Positions 1 through 11,144 of a stretch of DNA of 64,000 bases are shown here, in pieces. The notes under the pieces are model-generated. The model saw only the letters and a program-made list of their open reading frames with translations, had not been told where the DNA came from and searched no databases. The DNA lies in NCBI GenBank assembly GCA_031761405.1, contig JASEVX010000003.1:114393831-114457830 (forward strand), written 5' to 3'. This stretch comes from Serripes groenlandicus. Taxonomy: Eukaryota > Mollusca > Bivalvia > Cardiida > Cardiidae. Position numbers and translations under genes: made by a program. Position 1 is the first letter of the stretch. Each line of letters starts with the position of its first letter.

Positions 1-896
1 GTTTCGCGCGTTTTTATTATAATTGTATGTTGAATATAGTGCAGTGTACTTAGATAAATTAAAATATAAAAAATATCGAATACCTAGCGTAAGAAAATCG
101 AAAACTCAATTTAATTTCAGGCTTTGAATTTTACTGCTCTTACTAATTACGCTACATGCTGGGCAATGTTTATTATCTTACTGATCGACATTACGTAGTA
201 TCATGATAAAATATGGTCTTTGAAGACACTTCCTCGTATACATTTCTGATGGCTGCCATTTTGAAGAGCATACAAGAAGTAGAAAATGTCACAGCAGAAC
301 ACTCTTCGTGAGAAACACAAAGCTTTTCGCAACTTTGTATAGTAAGATCAGCCTTTCATCAAGTTCAAGATCTTTATTTGCATAACATTTTACATGTTGT
401 TGAGACATATACATAATAAACAATTGTATAGCAATACATATAGTATAGTTTCAATAGATGACATGTGATATATGATATTCGAGAAAAGTGTAATTAATAT
501 TAAAACGTACAAGTTGACTAAACTTAGATTGGTTTATTTTGTGGATTTAAAATAGCATCGAACGCTCTACCATTTATTTTCGTGTGTACCATCATGGATG
601 TCTTGTCTTCGTTCCTTGGCAACAACATTGTGTTCCAACCACATACTTCTACGTTATTTGGCAACAACACTGTTTTCGAACCACGTATAAATGTTCCAGA
701 CATGTTGTTGCCATTGCCTTCTTCTGAGAAAATTAGGCAATGATAACACGATGAGGAAATAGCAAAACATTCAGCCTTCTTGAGACATTCATTGGCACAT
801 TCACATAATTAACGATGTTGCAAATAGTAATAGGCTTCCACTGTCTTGGCCATCAATCTGGTCTCGACCAGAAAATAGTAAGTGCGCTGCTGAATT
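1..896. other. Downstream flank of the MACPF gene, no gene seen
   Basis: AT-rich. The only structure seen is a diverged tandem pair (about 616-655 and 657-700) sharing ttggcaacaacaYTGT..CRAACCAC. It probably includes the 3' UTR of the MACPF gene; no clear poly(A) signal was assigned. Confidence 0.4.
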
Positions 897-1882
897 TCAG
901 AACATTGTTTTGATTAAATAATTTTGGTACTTATTCTTATATATGAGCAGGTGTCTATATATATGTTCATAGTCAATGTTTAAGTCTTTCATGAAGTCTT
1001 CAGTGAATAAATTCTCAATAGAAGACAGCCTGTGGCGAACTGGTACGGGATTAGACTTAACGGTTGAAGCCCATTTCATGGCATCACCATCGGCGGGGGG
1101 TGCTGCTCCAACGGTGTAAGTTCGTGTTTCAACGCCCTTAGAAAACGACATAGCCTCTTTTTTTTGGTCTGAATTTAGACCAAAACTTGCGCCTATTGAA
1201 AACAATCCTGAATAGCTAGCAGACATTGCAACATTCACCCCATGACTTTCTTTAGTGTGTAAGTCTGTCTGAGTCATACTGTGTTCATAAGTGTATCTGG
1301 CACCGAACGTGGTTTCAATTTGAAAATGTGTTCCGAATGTGTTGAAGAATTGTATGTAAGAATCTGTATCGTTAACTTGCTCTAGTCTTCTTATCCACTT
1401 CAGAAAGTTCTGGTTAAAATCCGGTGCACTAGAGGTGACAAGCTTGCTGAAATAATAATGACATTTCGCCGTGGACAGGATAAAGACTCGCTTCTTGTGT
1501 TCGATTTCAGATTTAGCTTTTGAATATCCCGTACTTAAAGAGAAACTGGCACCCCAGCCAGACGCGTGAACCCCTGCATGGACACTAAGTGACTTAGAAA
1601 ATTCCTTTTCTGTCTGGATGATCTCCGATGAGAAAGACGTAACGCAGGATACGTCTGGTACGATAACCAGGCCTTTTGGAATGCTAAATCGGCAATCGGC
1701 GGACTGGGCGCCAGTGGAATAGTCAGCCAAGAAAATTGGTAAAGTGAAACCAGGATCGTGACCAACAGACAGCGGAAAACCTTTCAAAATATCGTAACCA
1801 AATAAGGCGTAATCAACGTCAGGAAACGACTGTTTAAGTTGTCTCTCTCCACACGCCTTTAACAGGGAATCGTTCCTCATTT
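897..1882 (-). CDS. MACPF gene exon 4 (MACPF domain, terminal exon)
   Basis: Acceptor ttttttcag ends at 1883; the exon enters in phase 1. It encodes 328 residues. It opens with a KACGERQL segment and the GYDILKGFPL and SIPKGLVIVPDVSC blocks typical of bivalve MACPF proteins, followed by the FGTHF signature and glycine/serine-rich strands. The open frame continues to 2108, but that part lies upstream of the acceptor and contains a tRNA-like sequence, so I treat it as intron. Confidence 0.85.
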
Positions 1883-4800
1883 CTGAAAAAACAACATAGT
1901 AATTAACTCTTCCATAGATAAAACGACGCCTACAGTTAAACACTATTGTGGAGACAAAGTTCAAAGCCACTAACTGGTATGGGATTAGACTGAACTGTGG
2001 AAGACAGTCGTGCAGAGGTAGAGCGTCGGCCTCTCGTACCAACGATCCCAGATTGGAATCCCGTGATGAGCGGCCTTTGACTTCGGGACTTTTCCTCATA
2101 AACAGCACGAGTTCTGGTTAAGTCTCAATGAAGCAGGCATCGACCGTGATTAATATAAACTGAAAGATTTTTTTCGCAATCCATGTAAAATAAATAACTT
2201 AAAATTAAATACTTTCATTTACAGTGATAGGAACTTGATCAAACAATCAGAATTGATATAGTCTTTAGTTACGTATCTCTTATAGGCCTATGTGCCTATT
2301 ATATATTTCAAATTATAGTACGTTAACGTAAACAAGCGTTTGCTCGTCTTTAAAACGAAGCTGAATACTCGTCTCTTACGAGTGGTATGTGAGCAGTTTT
2401 TAGCAAGGGGCTCTAGCCAATTGCTATAGTAGGCGAATTCCGAAATGTATACTGGAATCAGTCCCTTTTGTTAAAGTCTTATCAAAATCTCGCCAATGAA
2501 TAACTCCAAATATCACCTTCTACAGTAGCATCTGTAGAATATGTTTTTAAAATGTATGGACAAGTTCCAGTTTAGTCAAGTCTATAATACCGTACCGCCA
2601 ATAATTTATAGTCCTTCACTTAAAAACAAAATGCGCTAAAAAGTTAACACCCGGAAATTGGATTTAATTTGTCATCACTACGCACTAAAAAGAAATCCAA
2701 AGAAGTGTGCCCTTGAAATACAGGAATTACAGAATTGAAAATGAAAATGTATTTCTACGCTGTCAACACATACATGTACATGTCTGTGAATTGAGTCGAA
2801 GCAGCTTTTCGATTCCGACTCAAACTTTTTTTCTACAGATAGTCAAGTGCCAGTGATGAAATATAAACCACACGACAATCAAATAATTGAAATGATAGTT
2901 AATGAGATGTAATTCTTTTAAATGTTATTGGGAACGCTACCTGTAAACACTTGAAGAAAGTGTGACGACTATGGGTTGGAATTTGTTGATTTACATTGAA
3001 AAAAATAAGGAATTTGTTGATAAATTTTAAAAAAAGAAGGAATTTGTTTATTAACATTGAAAAAAGAAAGAATTTAATTGCTAATCTTTGACCAAAACAT
3101 TACTTAGCCCTTTCTAACATACAACAAATCTGCACCAGACGACTTCTGAGAACATCTTCACAAAAGTAAGGAATATCTCTATAGATGAAAGTATTATCAC
3201 TTAAAGAAGTCGAAAACATTGAGGCAAAAGTCGTCTGCTGCAGAGGCGTCAGAAAGCGTCTGAATCCGGGAAATGGTTAAATAGACTGGACATACACGTT
3301 TTACTTTCAATTATTAAACAACGACAACAACAACAACACCCAAAACAAGAAACTAACTTACCAACACTCGGATATAAACTTCGGGACGGATCTTTCAGAT
3401 GGTTAGCCTTTCCGAGAGCATAAGGTAACAGGTTTGAGTCTATTAGTCCAGCGGTCTGTACATGTTGAAACCTACCATATAAATTAAGCACAACAAGTTT
3501 ACAATATGTTATTGGAATATGAATAGTATGTTGTTGTTGCTAATAGCACAATCTCTTTTAAACCTGACATAAACTTTGCTCGCTCGTTAATAGATCTGGT
3601 GACAACAGGTCGTCTCAGATTGACCTTTGCGTCAGCAAATCAGATTGTCGCCTAGAAGATCGTTAGGTATCAGCAGGAGAGTATATATATATATATATAT
3701 ATATACACACGAGATAGAGAAGTGGTGATTGTTGAGTGTTCCGATTGTAAAGAAACGAGCGTTGGATGCATCGTGCTATTTCATACGTCACCTGCTCTGA
3801 ATATTTAAGTGTTTGGGGTCAATTTGAGACGACCTTTAAAGAGGTGTCGTCATATCAAATGTAGATTTAAAATTAAGTAAAGAAAGACAACTCTAGAAAA
3901 TATCAGAAGTGAAACAAGAGTTATTTCTCTTAGAAAAGTTAAAATGGAGACTAAGATTTCATGAACAGTTTGTTAACTCTTTCTATGATAGCCTTAATCA
4001 AATGTACGTACAGCGAAGTATGTTTGTATAACTGTAAATTGTGTTATACACGTGCCTTCGCAGGCTTCAAATGTTCAAGTCATAAACTAAAATTAAATTA
4101 TTTTTCATTTTCATATTATACAGCACAATCCTGATCGCCAAGTAGGGCCTGTCATTGTTTAAGTCTTTGGGTTTTCCCGGCCGAGGATTGAATACCCGGC
4201 ATGCCACACCCGAGGCGGACACGCTGCCACTACACCACCAAGGTGATCCAAGGGAAATCATAATGTTGTTATTGCCAATAGACACAATGTTCGCGTCTTG
4301 TGAAGTATGGTCCTTGTTATACAGGCACATCATAGAAGCGTATATACGTTGCACATACATAAATGCATGTAACTCTTGTAGTATAGCCCCCACTACTGTT
4401 TCGTCAATATTACATTACTTAAATTGATGCCAACATTGGACAGTCAATACTATCCTGGATCGCCAAGCCTGGCTTTTATGCATTTATGGATTTTTTTTAT
4501 CATAAAAGTCGACTGGATACGAACGTTCCCGAATTGATACGACAGTCGAGCGGGATCCTAGAAACCGAACTCACCTGGAAGTCACAGTGAACTAGGTTCG
4601 TAAATACTATTAAACTATAACTACGCACAATTAAGCAGAATCATTTCCGCAAAAAGGCTGCGGAAAACGATTGATTGATTTATTGATTTGGGCTTAACGC
4701 CATCTGTAAAAGCAAATCAGTCATAGCACGGTCAGTTCAACTACCCATGCGTTTCCGGGTTTCTTCTACCAGTTCTCCACACAACAGTCTTCCCAAGCAA

Positions 4801-6181
4801 CTAGTTACTTCTCCACATAGCCTGTTATCCCTGTTGAGGGGAAGTGTCGTATCGACTCAAACATCGGAAAGAATGTTAACCGAGCTGTGGTTTGATCACA
4901 CATCCCCTGGATTGATAACCCTCATCCCTACCGACTGAGCTACCGGGGCTCGGCGGGGCTAATTACGAACGATTGAAAAATAACTCACCTGCTATTAAAA
5001 TTGGCACGTAAAGAATATCCAACGATTCCGCCTACTAGTAAGCACAATAAACCAAAATTGATCCATCGACCATATTTCTGAATTAATAAAGATACAAATG
5101 CCGTCTTTAAGGCTTCTTTACGGTGATACCAAAGACATAATGTATTGACAGCAACGGTTGTTCGCTGTCGATTGCAACTTGTATTCGCAATTCGTAGTTT
5201 CTTCAGCTGTTTCACAAGTATTGTTATTTATTCCAAAAATATACCTTGATCTAAAATGAAATATACATTTTTCATATAAACTCTAATGCAATTTATTTCA
5301 TTTGTTGAATCCAAAATGATTGTTAACATTGTTTCTTAGGCCACGATTCAAAGGTCAAATTTGATTTATAAAGAAAAAACTGTTCTTAATTGCTCTGTAT
5401 AAGCTGTGATAAATAATTAATTCATGTATGACCCTTAAGTGTCATAGTAAGATGATTTCAGCATTATTATATAGGGTCTGATGCAGCTAGATATAAGATT
5501 AATAACATGGAAATGGCTAACAAGTAAATCTGTCGGAAGGAAAAGTGGTGCAAGTAGTTATAATATGAGCCGTTCAGAAACCAATAGTATGGCCTCTGTG
5601 TAATGTATCTACCCAGATCGGTCTAAGCTATCCACGAAGGCTAACCCGGGTTCAGGGAAAAAGAGGTAAAGAGTAATGATTCCTGAAGCAGAACATCCAC
5701 ACGAGGCGAACAATTTATGTGCGGGTTAGCCTGTGCGGCATGCTTAGGCTGATCCGGATCGATACTTTTCGCAGAGTCCACACTTTTGGTTTTCTCGCGG
5801 AACGGCTTATATGTATTTGTAGACACTCGAGTACCGGTGGATCAGTCGGTACAATTATGAGTACAAACCCACAGCTCGGCCAACAACAATTGTTTGCGTG
5901 ATGAAGTTGCTACACGTCGCCATATAGATTCTGTCTCTTGTTTTCAAAAGCTGTCTGCTACATTTATACATGTATCTGTTAGTGGGCGAGGTTAAAGTTC
6001 CAATATTTACCTTTAACAAATAGCACTTGTTTTTGTACTTTTTACGTGAACCCACGCTCACAGCGCCACCATCACACACGTGACCATCCACATCACGACT
6101 ACCCAGAGTGTTGTCGCTGTCAAAATCCTTGGAGGGTGTTAATAATACCATCGTGTGTTCGTCTGCTTCTTTTTTCCTCAT
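897..6181 (-). CDS. Membrane-anchored MACPF (perforin-fold) protein, four exons
   Basis: Exon model on the minus strand: 6181-6011, 5206-4989, 3471-3362 and 1882-897 (stop TCA... read as TGA at 899-897). Exon lengths 171+218+110+986 give 1485 nt, 494 residues plus stop, and the junction phases 0, 2 and 1 all agree. Residues about 106-122 (exon 2) form one hydrophobic segment with no cleavable leader before it, so I infer a type II signal anchor. The last exon carries the MACPF domain; YIQFFNTFGTHF at about 342-353 fits the family pattern Y-x6-[FY]-G-T-H-[FY] exactly. MACPF proteins oligomerise into membrane pores or act in immunity and development; the role here is unknown. The protein stops soon after the domain, without an obvious C-terminal membrane-binding module. 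The exon 3 acceptor is pyrimidine-poor, so exon 3 is the weakest junction. Confidence 0.72.
2000..2085 (+). repeat. tRNA-derived SINE head fragment
   Basis: GCAGAGGTAGAGCG resembles a pol III A box, and 45 bp later AGATTGGAATCCCG resembles a B box. It sits in the intron just upstream of the MACPF exon acceptor. It is too diverged to fold as a real tRNA gene. Confidence 0.45.
3104..3280. mobile_element. piggyBac-like MITE, copy 1
   Basis: Starts TTAGCCCTTTCTAACATACA and ends with GTCGTCTGCTGCAGAGGCGTC...GGGAAATGGTTAA. Same termini as the copies at 8063, 13471, 15730 and 55272. It lies in intron 3 of the MACPF gene. Confidence 0.7.
3362..3471 (-). CDS. MACPF gene exon 3 (linker)
   Basis: Chosen because acceptor ..tatggtag|G (phase 2 in) and donor ..GTTG|GTAAGT (phase 1 out) fit both neighbours and leave 110 nt open. 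It encodes a 36-residue linker (contains LPYALGKAN and LYPSV). The acceptor is weak; a competing acceptor at tgtacag gives the wrong phase. Confidence 0.55.
3609..3840. mobile_element. Short inverted-repeat element (AGGTCGTCTC family), copy 1
   Basis: Left end AGGTCGTCTCAGATTGACC and right end, reverse-complemented, AGGTCGTCTCAAATTGACC enclose about 230 bp that includes a (TA)n run at 3680-3705. A related but diverged copy lies near 29199. No coding sequence; MITE-like. Confidence 0.55.
4110..4250 (-). repeat. tRNA-derived SINE, second family
   Basis: On the minus strand TGGTGTAGTGG matches a pol III A box (TRGYNNARNNG) and GTATTCAATCC approximates the B box. It is followed by a body ending with GGCGATCAGG. 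A similar ggatcgccaagcctggc stretch recurs at 4458-4480. It lies in intron 2 of the MACPF gene. Confidence 0.55.
4675..4967 (-). mobile_element. Mollusc tRNA-derived SINE, near full length
   Basis: Minus-strand head GAGCCCCGGTAGCTCAGT is tRNA-like. The body shares the CCGA(A/C)AGAATGTT and CTGACCGT..ATGA blocks with the SINE at 43548. The tail side reads GGCGTTAAGCCCAAATCAATAAATC. A 9-bp direct repeat AACGATTGA flanks it (4666-4674 and 4968-4976), a plausible target duplication. Confidence 0.75.
4989..5206 (-). CDS. MACPF gene exon 2 (signal anchor)
   Basis: Acceptor gtgaaacag|CTG and strong donor AGCAG|GTGAGT. It encodes 72 residues that begin basic and end with the hydrophobic run FGLLCLLVGGIVGYSL, a good single transmembrane segment. 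A SINE starts about 22 bp beyond the donor. Confidence 0.65.
5700..5790. repeat. Palindromic dispersed-repeat fragment
   Basis: gcgggttAGCCTgtgcggcatgcttAGGCTgatccgg forms a hairpin and is followed by cgatacttttcgc. The AGCCTGTGCGG...AGGCTRATC palindrome resembles a repeat I recall as abundant in heterodont bivalves; that link is memory, not computed. Confidence 0.4.
6011..6181 (-). CDS. MACPF gene exon 1 (predicted cytoplasmic N-terminus)
   Basis: Starts MRKKEADEH and ends YLLK at donor AAAG|GTAAAT in phase 0. The 57 residues are polar and acidic with a short basic patch (SRKKYKNK), as expected for the cytoplasmic side of a type II protein. The ATG is preceded by ttttaagcag, which also looks like a splice acceptor, so an upstream exon cannot be excluded. 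Confidence 0.6.
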
Positions 6182-6244
6182 TCTGCTTAAAAAGTTAAAC
6201 AGTTATTTTATGGTTATAACGGTAACAGTATTATCTATTATTGT

Positions 6245-6690
6245 CCCCAGGTGGAGGTATGGCATTTAAACCTTCTCCAAAGCAGATAGCTCGAGAGCAA
6301 TAAATGTTGTGACACCAAAGAACAACAGTATACTGTCATTACATATTTTTTTCGGTGCCATCTCAAACAGTTTTCTGTTTTGTTCTATTGTCCGAGGCTG
6401 ATAAATCGTGGGAAATAGTTCCGACACCAAAGAACAACAGTAAACTGTTATTACATATCTTTTTCAGTGCCAGTCCAAACTGTTTTTTTTGTTCTGTTCT
6501 ATACACGAGGGCAATAGTTCAGACACCAGTATTTCATGGTCATATCAGTAATAGTCTAAAATGATTTCCCGAATTCTAAGGAGTATCTGCGTTATTGTCC
6601 AAGGCAGAAATATCGAGGGCAATATTTCAGAATGGCATCCTTGACACCAAGGAACAACAGTTTTGACTGTTACCAAACTAACCACGAACT
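6245..6690. repeat. Degenerate tandem repeat upstream of the MACPF gene
   Basis: The block gacaccaaRgaacaacag recurs near 6311, 6424 and 6643, with shared flanks (actgttattacatat, gagggcaatagttc). The unit is roughly 115 bp and diverged. It begins about 65 bp upstream of the proposed start codon, so it may include the promoter or an upstream intron. Confidence 0.5.
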
Positions 6691-6721
6691 GTCAATTTAA
6701 ATCAACTGTTAAGAACTACAC

Positions 6722-6723
<2 letters not shown>

Positions 6724-6756
<33 letters not shown>
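6724..6756. repeat. (TG)n microsatellite
   Basis: Uninterrupted alternating GT of about 33 bp. Confidence 0.95.
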
Positions 6757-6760
<4 letters not shown>

Positions 6761-7072
6761 TGTGACATACACTAAATGAATGAACATTTTATATAATTCA
6801 GTTTTTAATAGTCATTTAATTGCAGTTACTACTACTAGCATAGAAACACCGGTTCTCGAATCTGTTAACATTTATCAGGGCTCCTGGGTATACTTATAAA
6901 TTCATGTCAAAAATCAACAATACTGACGAATAAATTTAACAAGTAAACAAAGCACCGGTTAACATAAACTTTATTAGGTAAAATGCGTTTTTGGAAATAT
7001 TATAAACAGTCCTTGAACTAAAGGTTCGAGAATAGGTACGGTTCGAGAACAGGGACCTGTACGATACTGCTT

Positions 7073-7096
7073 ATGACAATAATAATAATAATAATG

Positions 7097-7143
<47 letters not shown>

Positions 7144-7412
7144 CGTAATAATCGTAATAATTATAATAATAATAATTATAAGGAAAATGATTATAATAAT
7201 AATAATAATAATGATAATAGTAATAGTTAATATAATTGTGAAATATAATAATAATAATAATAGTTTATAATAATGATGATAATAGTTTATAATAACAATA
7301 ACAGTAATAATAATAGTTTATGATAAGGATGATAATAGTTAATAATAACATAACAACAATAATAATAATGATAATAATAATAATAATAATGATAATAATA
7401 ATAATAATAATA
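7073..7412. repeat. (TAA)n / (ATA)n microsatellite cluster
   Basis: Several runs of AAT/TAA triplets with interruptions by ATG, GTA and AGTTTA. Reading it as protein gives poly-isoleucine or poly-asparagine and is not a gene. Confidence 0.95.
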
Positions 7413-7903
7413 TGAAGCTCCATTATACTATAACTTACTTTAAAAGAGAGTCGGTTTCCTCAAGCTTACACTGACAAGTGTGTGTATAACTACACTATGA
7501 CATTTAATGCAATTGGGAATCGTATTTATACCCCTGAAATTAGAATTCCCTCGGAAAACCCCGGAGCATCTATGTTCAGTGTGAGTAATGCATACACTAA
7601 CCTTTAACCTAGTAAACGCTTTGGACCTCACCGCAACAGAAGATTGTTGAAAAAAATGTTGGAAAAGGCGACCTTTTCATATCATCAAATTGCGATGTTT
7701 ATTTGACCCGTCCATGGGAAAAGGTTGTGTTTATTTTTATTGGGATTTTCAACATATGAGACTTTGTTTACACCAAAGATGCTGGTTTGAAGAAATTTGT
7801 CTTTTAAAGTAAGGTTTCCTTTTAAACAACGTTTATTTGTATCCAGATGTTGTAGGTCGAACCCCAGCAGAAACAAATGGAATGATGTATATATAACACA
7901 GAG

Positions 7904-8062
7904 TTAACACTTTCTCACTTGCAGACGCTTTTTGACCCATCTTCAGCAAATAACATTTAACCCTTTCCCACTTGCAGACGCTTTTTGACCCATCTTCAGC
8001 AAACAACAGTTAACACTTTCTCACTTGCAGACGCTTTTTGACCCATCTTCTGCAAACAACAT
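7904..8062. repeat. Three extra tandem copies of a MITE end, period 53 bp
   Basis: TTAA plus CMCTTTCYCACTTGCAG and GCTTTTTGACCCATCTTC begins at 7904, 7957 and 8010, exactly 53 bp apart, and the full MITE starts at 8063, again 53 bp on. Confidence 0.85.
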
Positions 8063-8291
8063 TTAACCCTTTCCCCCCTGCAGACGCATTTTGACGCAAT
8101 AGCAGCAGACGACTTTTCAAAACACTGTGGTCAAAGGTAAAATTGCTCATGATGAGCAATTTCTCCTTTAGCCACAATGTTTTCAACTTTATTTAACAAT
8201 TAAGCTAATTTTTATGGAGATTTTTCAGGTTTTTATCACTATGTTTTCAAAGTCGTCTGCTGCAGATGTGTTGTATGTGTGTAAGGGTTAA
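8063..8291. mobile_element. piggyBac-like MITE, copy 2
   Basis: TTAA at both ends. Inverted termini are CCCTTTCCCCCCTGCAG..AGCAGACGACTTTT and AAGTCGTCTGCTGCAGATG..GTAAGGGTTAA. Centre has the hairpin AAATTGCTCATGATGAGCAATTT. No ORF; non-autonomous. Confidence 0.85.
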
Positions 8292-8429
8292 AACATTGTT
8301 GCAAAATAAGATAGTGTTAATGATGAGCAATTTCTCGATTTGACACAATGTTTTCAATTAAAAGTCATGTAAAGATTATTCTCTGTTTTTAATAAATATG
8401 AATTTCCTGTAAAAGATAAGTTAAAACTA

Positions 8430-8865
8430 TTTGATGTACTTGTTTATTACTCTTCAGAAGTATCTGGATACTTGGAAGCAAAAGATATTGAAAATGTACA
8501 TGTTAAATGTTTACGTAAACTTCTATGTGTAAACAAGTCCACTAATTTATCGGGTCTCTTAATATATGGAGAACTCGGTAGAGTCCCTCCCTTTAAGTGT
8601 CATAAGAAAAGTAAACATGTTTCGTTACTGGTTAAAATTACTTAAATTAAATGAACAGTCACCTGTAAAACAAGTGTACTTCCTTTTAAAAAATGATGCA
8701 AATAATAACATTAGCTATAATAAATTAAACTGGGCATTTCTAATAAAGAACATGTTAAATCACTTAGGGTTAACAGAACTTTTAAGACATTTTAACATTA
8801 CGCTTAGATACCATAAAACAACGATTATATTATCAATATCACCAATCTTGGTACAGTAATATTAA
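8430..8865 (+). pseudogene. LINE ORF2 fragment, post-RT region
   Basis: Reads as the region after the reverse transcriptase of a CR1/Jockey-like LINE: an EVSGYLEAKDIENVH segment, then YGELGRVP, a frameshift, then YWLKLLKLNEQSPVKQVY and NWAFLIKNML. The order matches family proteins. It is broken by a frameshift near 8580 and ends before the Cys/His region; the fragment at 10310 may be the continuation. Confidence 0.65.
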
Positions 8866-8887
8866 TAACTCACAGAGGCTAAGCACT

Positions 8888-9334
8888 TATTAGTCGCCGG
8901 GCAGAAGTCCGCGACTTCTATTTTTAATAGGTTTTCGGAAATCACATGGGAGGAGGAGTTATTATTAGAAAAAAACAAATTTAAATGTCTTGAACATATT
9001 ACAATTGCGTTTGTTTAAAAACACTAAGTTATGACACATCTAAAATGAAATAAATATTCCGATGTTTTAAGTATTAGTAGTTTCTTTATTTTGACTCGCA
9101 TCTCTTTTTTTGGGGTTTTATTTACGAAGACAAAACCGTCCCCATGAGACTTGCAGCAAGCAGACTGTTTTGTGTCAATATCAAGTAAAATTCACGCCGA
9201 ATTCTCCTTTAAAATAGCAATCTTAATTTACTGAATGTTATTTTCATGTTCAAAGAGATGTCTTGATTTGTGAGGAATTCATTTTATAATGTTTATCCAT
9301 GTATATCTAAAATATGAACTGTTTCTAAGCTAAA
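8888..9334. repeat. Long dispersed repeat, copy 1
   Basis: Starts ttattagtcgccgggcagaag and shares about 445 bp with 10703-11144 in the same orientation, with scattered mismatches. The first 25 bp form a GC-rich hairpin (AGTCGC...GCGACT). No coding sequence. Confidence 0.8.
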
Positions 9335-10309
9335 ACTGTTGATCGCGTGACTCGCGAATACCAACTGCGTAGATCAATCTCCTTTGCAGAGAGCAGCTCT
9401 TTACACTCACTTACAAATAGTAAATTATAGGTGATTTAAAATGTTTATTTGGTTCAAAACAAATGAAGAAAAGAACAAACCGAGATAAAACTGGTTTTAA
9501 TAGAAAAATGACTTTGAACGAACACTCTCTGCCTATAAAGAGAGTTTCAAGAACGACACCTCTGCGAAGAAGAATGTAGGTCACGAATCGGGTCTTTCGT
9601 ACAAAATTATTTCGTCCTTGACAATTTTAAATGTGTCTTATTTGTAAATATTGGATTAAATTTCATCCTTTGTTAAGGTATGATATAATTAGGATGCCAA
9701 GCTAATATCATTTTGAGAAAAAGAGAAAACTCATGTCTTCAGCGATTTAACCCTTATCTCATTGTTTTAAAAGTAAATTGCTGCAAAGGTGTCCAATGTT
9801 GACTTTAATAGGGGAAACATAAAATGACGTGCTATTGCATGCAAATCTTAAATTGTCTGTTTTGTGGTTTTATTGATAAATGATAGAATTCAAATATTCT
9901 GACAAACATCTTGAAAAGTGTATGTGGAATTCACAAATCTTATAATTATTCCTTAATGAAAGCACTGTATAGGGTTAGACTAAGACTAATGATTGTCAAG
10001 ATTACTCATTTCCATTACTGTGTATGATCAATAATTAGTTGGCTGTGTGTATGGTCAACCTACTTTGGAATGGAGATTGATCATAAACAATGAAAGGCTT
10101 CAATTATCATTCACTTCGTTGACAAAACAATGCAAGTTATGACACATTTTCACTTGACCCCGCCCCTGATGTTCCAATATGCCCCTCAGTTGATAACTGT
10201 TTATTCAACTACTATAATGTTAGTGTTATGCATAACTGCAGTATGCATTTCCGGCGACATTGATGCGTTGCATCAACTTTCTCTTGTAGTATATTTAAAC
10301 ACAATTTCA
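9335..10309. other. Unassigned spacer between two direct repeats
   Basis: No gene recognised. AT-rich, with short palindromic stretches near 9340-9400 and 9525-9590 (tgactcgcgaa, ctcttta..taaagag) but no complete element. Confidence 0.4.
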
Positions 10310-10600
10310 ACTTAGAATCTTATCTAGACAGCATTAAGAATAAACGCTTTAGAATTGCATTAAGTAGATTTAGACTTTCATCCTATAAATTAGAAATTGA
10401 ACGCGGTCGAAAACCTATACAAAACGAGTTCCACTTCATTTTAATCTGTCCATTATATAGAGATATAAGAAAACAATACTTAAAACCTTATTATTGTTGT
10501 TGGCCAACAATAAATAAACTTGAAACATTATTATCATCAGTGAACAAAAAGATATAACCTTAAATCTATCAAAATATATTTACTTTGCATCGCAATTCAG
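10310..10600 (+). pseudogene. LINE ORF2 C-terminal fragment
   Basis: Translates to ESYLDSIKNKRFRIALSRFR, then YKLEIERGR and NEFHFILICPLYRDIRKQY, the usual 'R..LS.FR.S...LEIE.GR....E.HF...CP.Y...R' end of LINE ORF2. The short CxxC stretch expected between GRK and EFHF is missing. Confidence 0.7.
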
Positions 10601-10702
10601 AGATCAATAAAAAAATTATATTTTATATCTAGCATTATATACTATTATATATATATATAAAGCTTCTCTAACAATTGTTAAGCATTTCTTTACTTCCCAT
10701 AT

Positions 10703-11144
10703 TTATTAGTCGCCGGGCAGAAGCCAGCGACTTATATTTTTAATAGCTTTTCGGAAATGACATTGGAGGACGAGTTATTATTATAAAAAAACAAATTTAA
10801 ATGTCTTGGACATATATCAATTGTGTTTGTTTAAAAACACTTAATTATGACAGATCTAGAATGAAATAAAAAATGCGATGTTTGAAGTATTCGCAGTTTC
10901 TTTATTTTGACTCGCATTTATGTTTATTTGTCTTATTTACGAAGACAAAAGAGTCTCCGTTAGACTTGCTGCAGACTGTTATGTGTCAATATCGAGATAA
11001 AAATCACGTCAAATTCTCCTTTTAATAGCAAATTTAACTTACTGAATGTTATTTTCATGTTCAAAAATATGTCTTGATTTGTGTAGAATTTATTTAATAA
11101 TGTTAATCCATATGCATCTAAAATAGGAACTGTTTCTAAGCTAA
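10703..11144. repeat. Long dispersed repeat, copy 2
   Basis: Same orientation as copy 1 at 8888-9334. Both copies follow a LINE fragment. Confidence 0.8.

Noticed and set aside
1884..2108. N-terminal extension of the MACPF exon
   Set aside because: A clear splice acceptor precedes 1882, and the upstream open stretch overlaps a tRNA-derived repeat.
7073..7270. Poly-isoleucine ORF
   Set aside because: Product of a TAA/ATA microsatellite.
10130..10315. 61-codon frame before the LINE fragment
   Set aside because: No similarity; it ends where the LINE-like reading starts in another frame.
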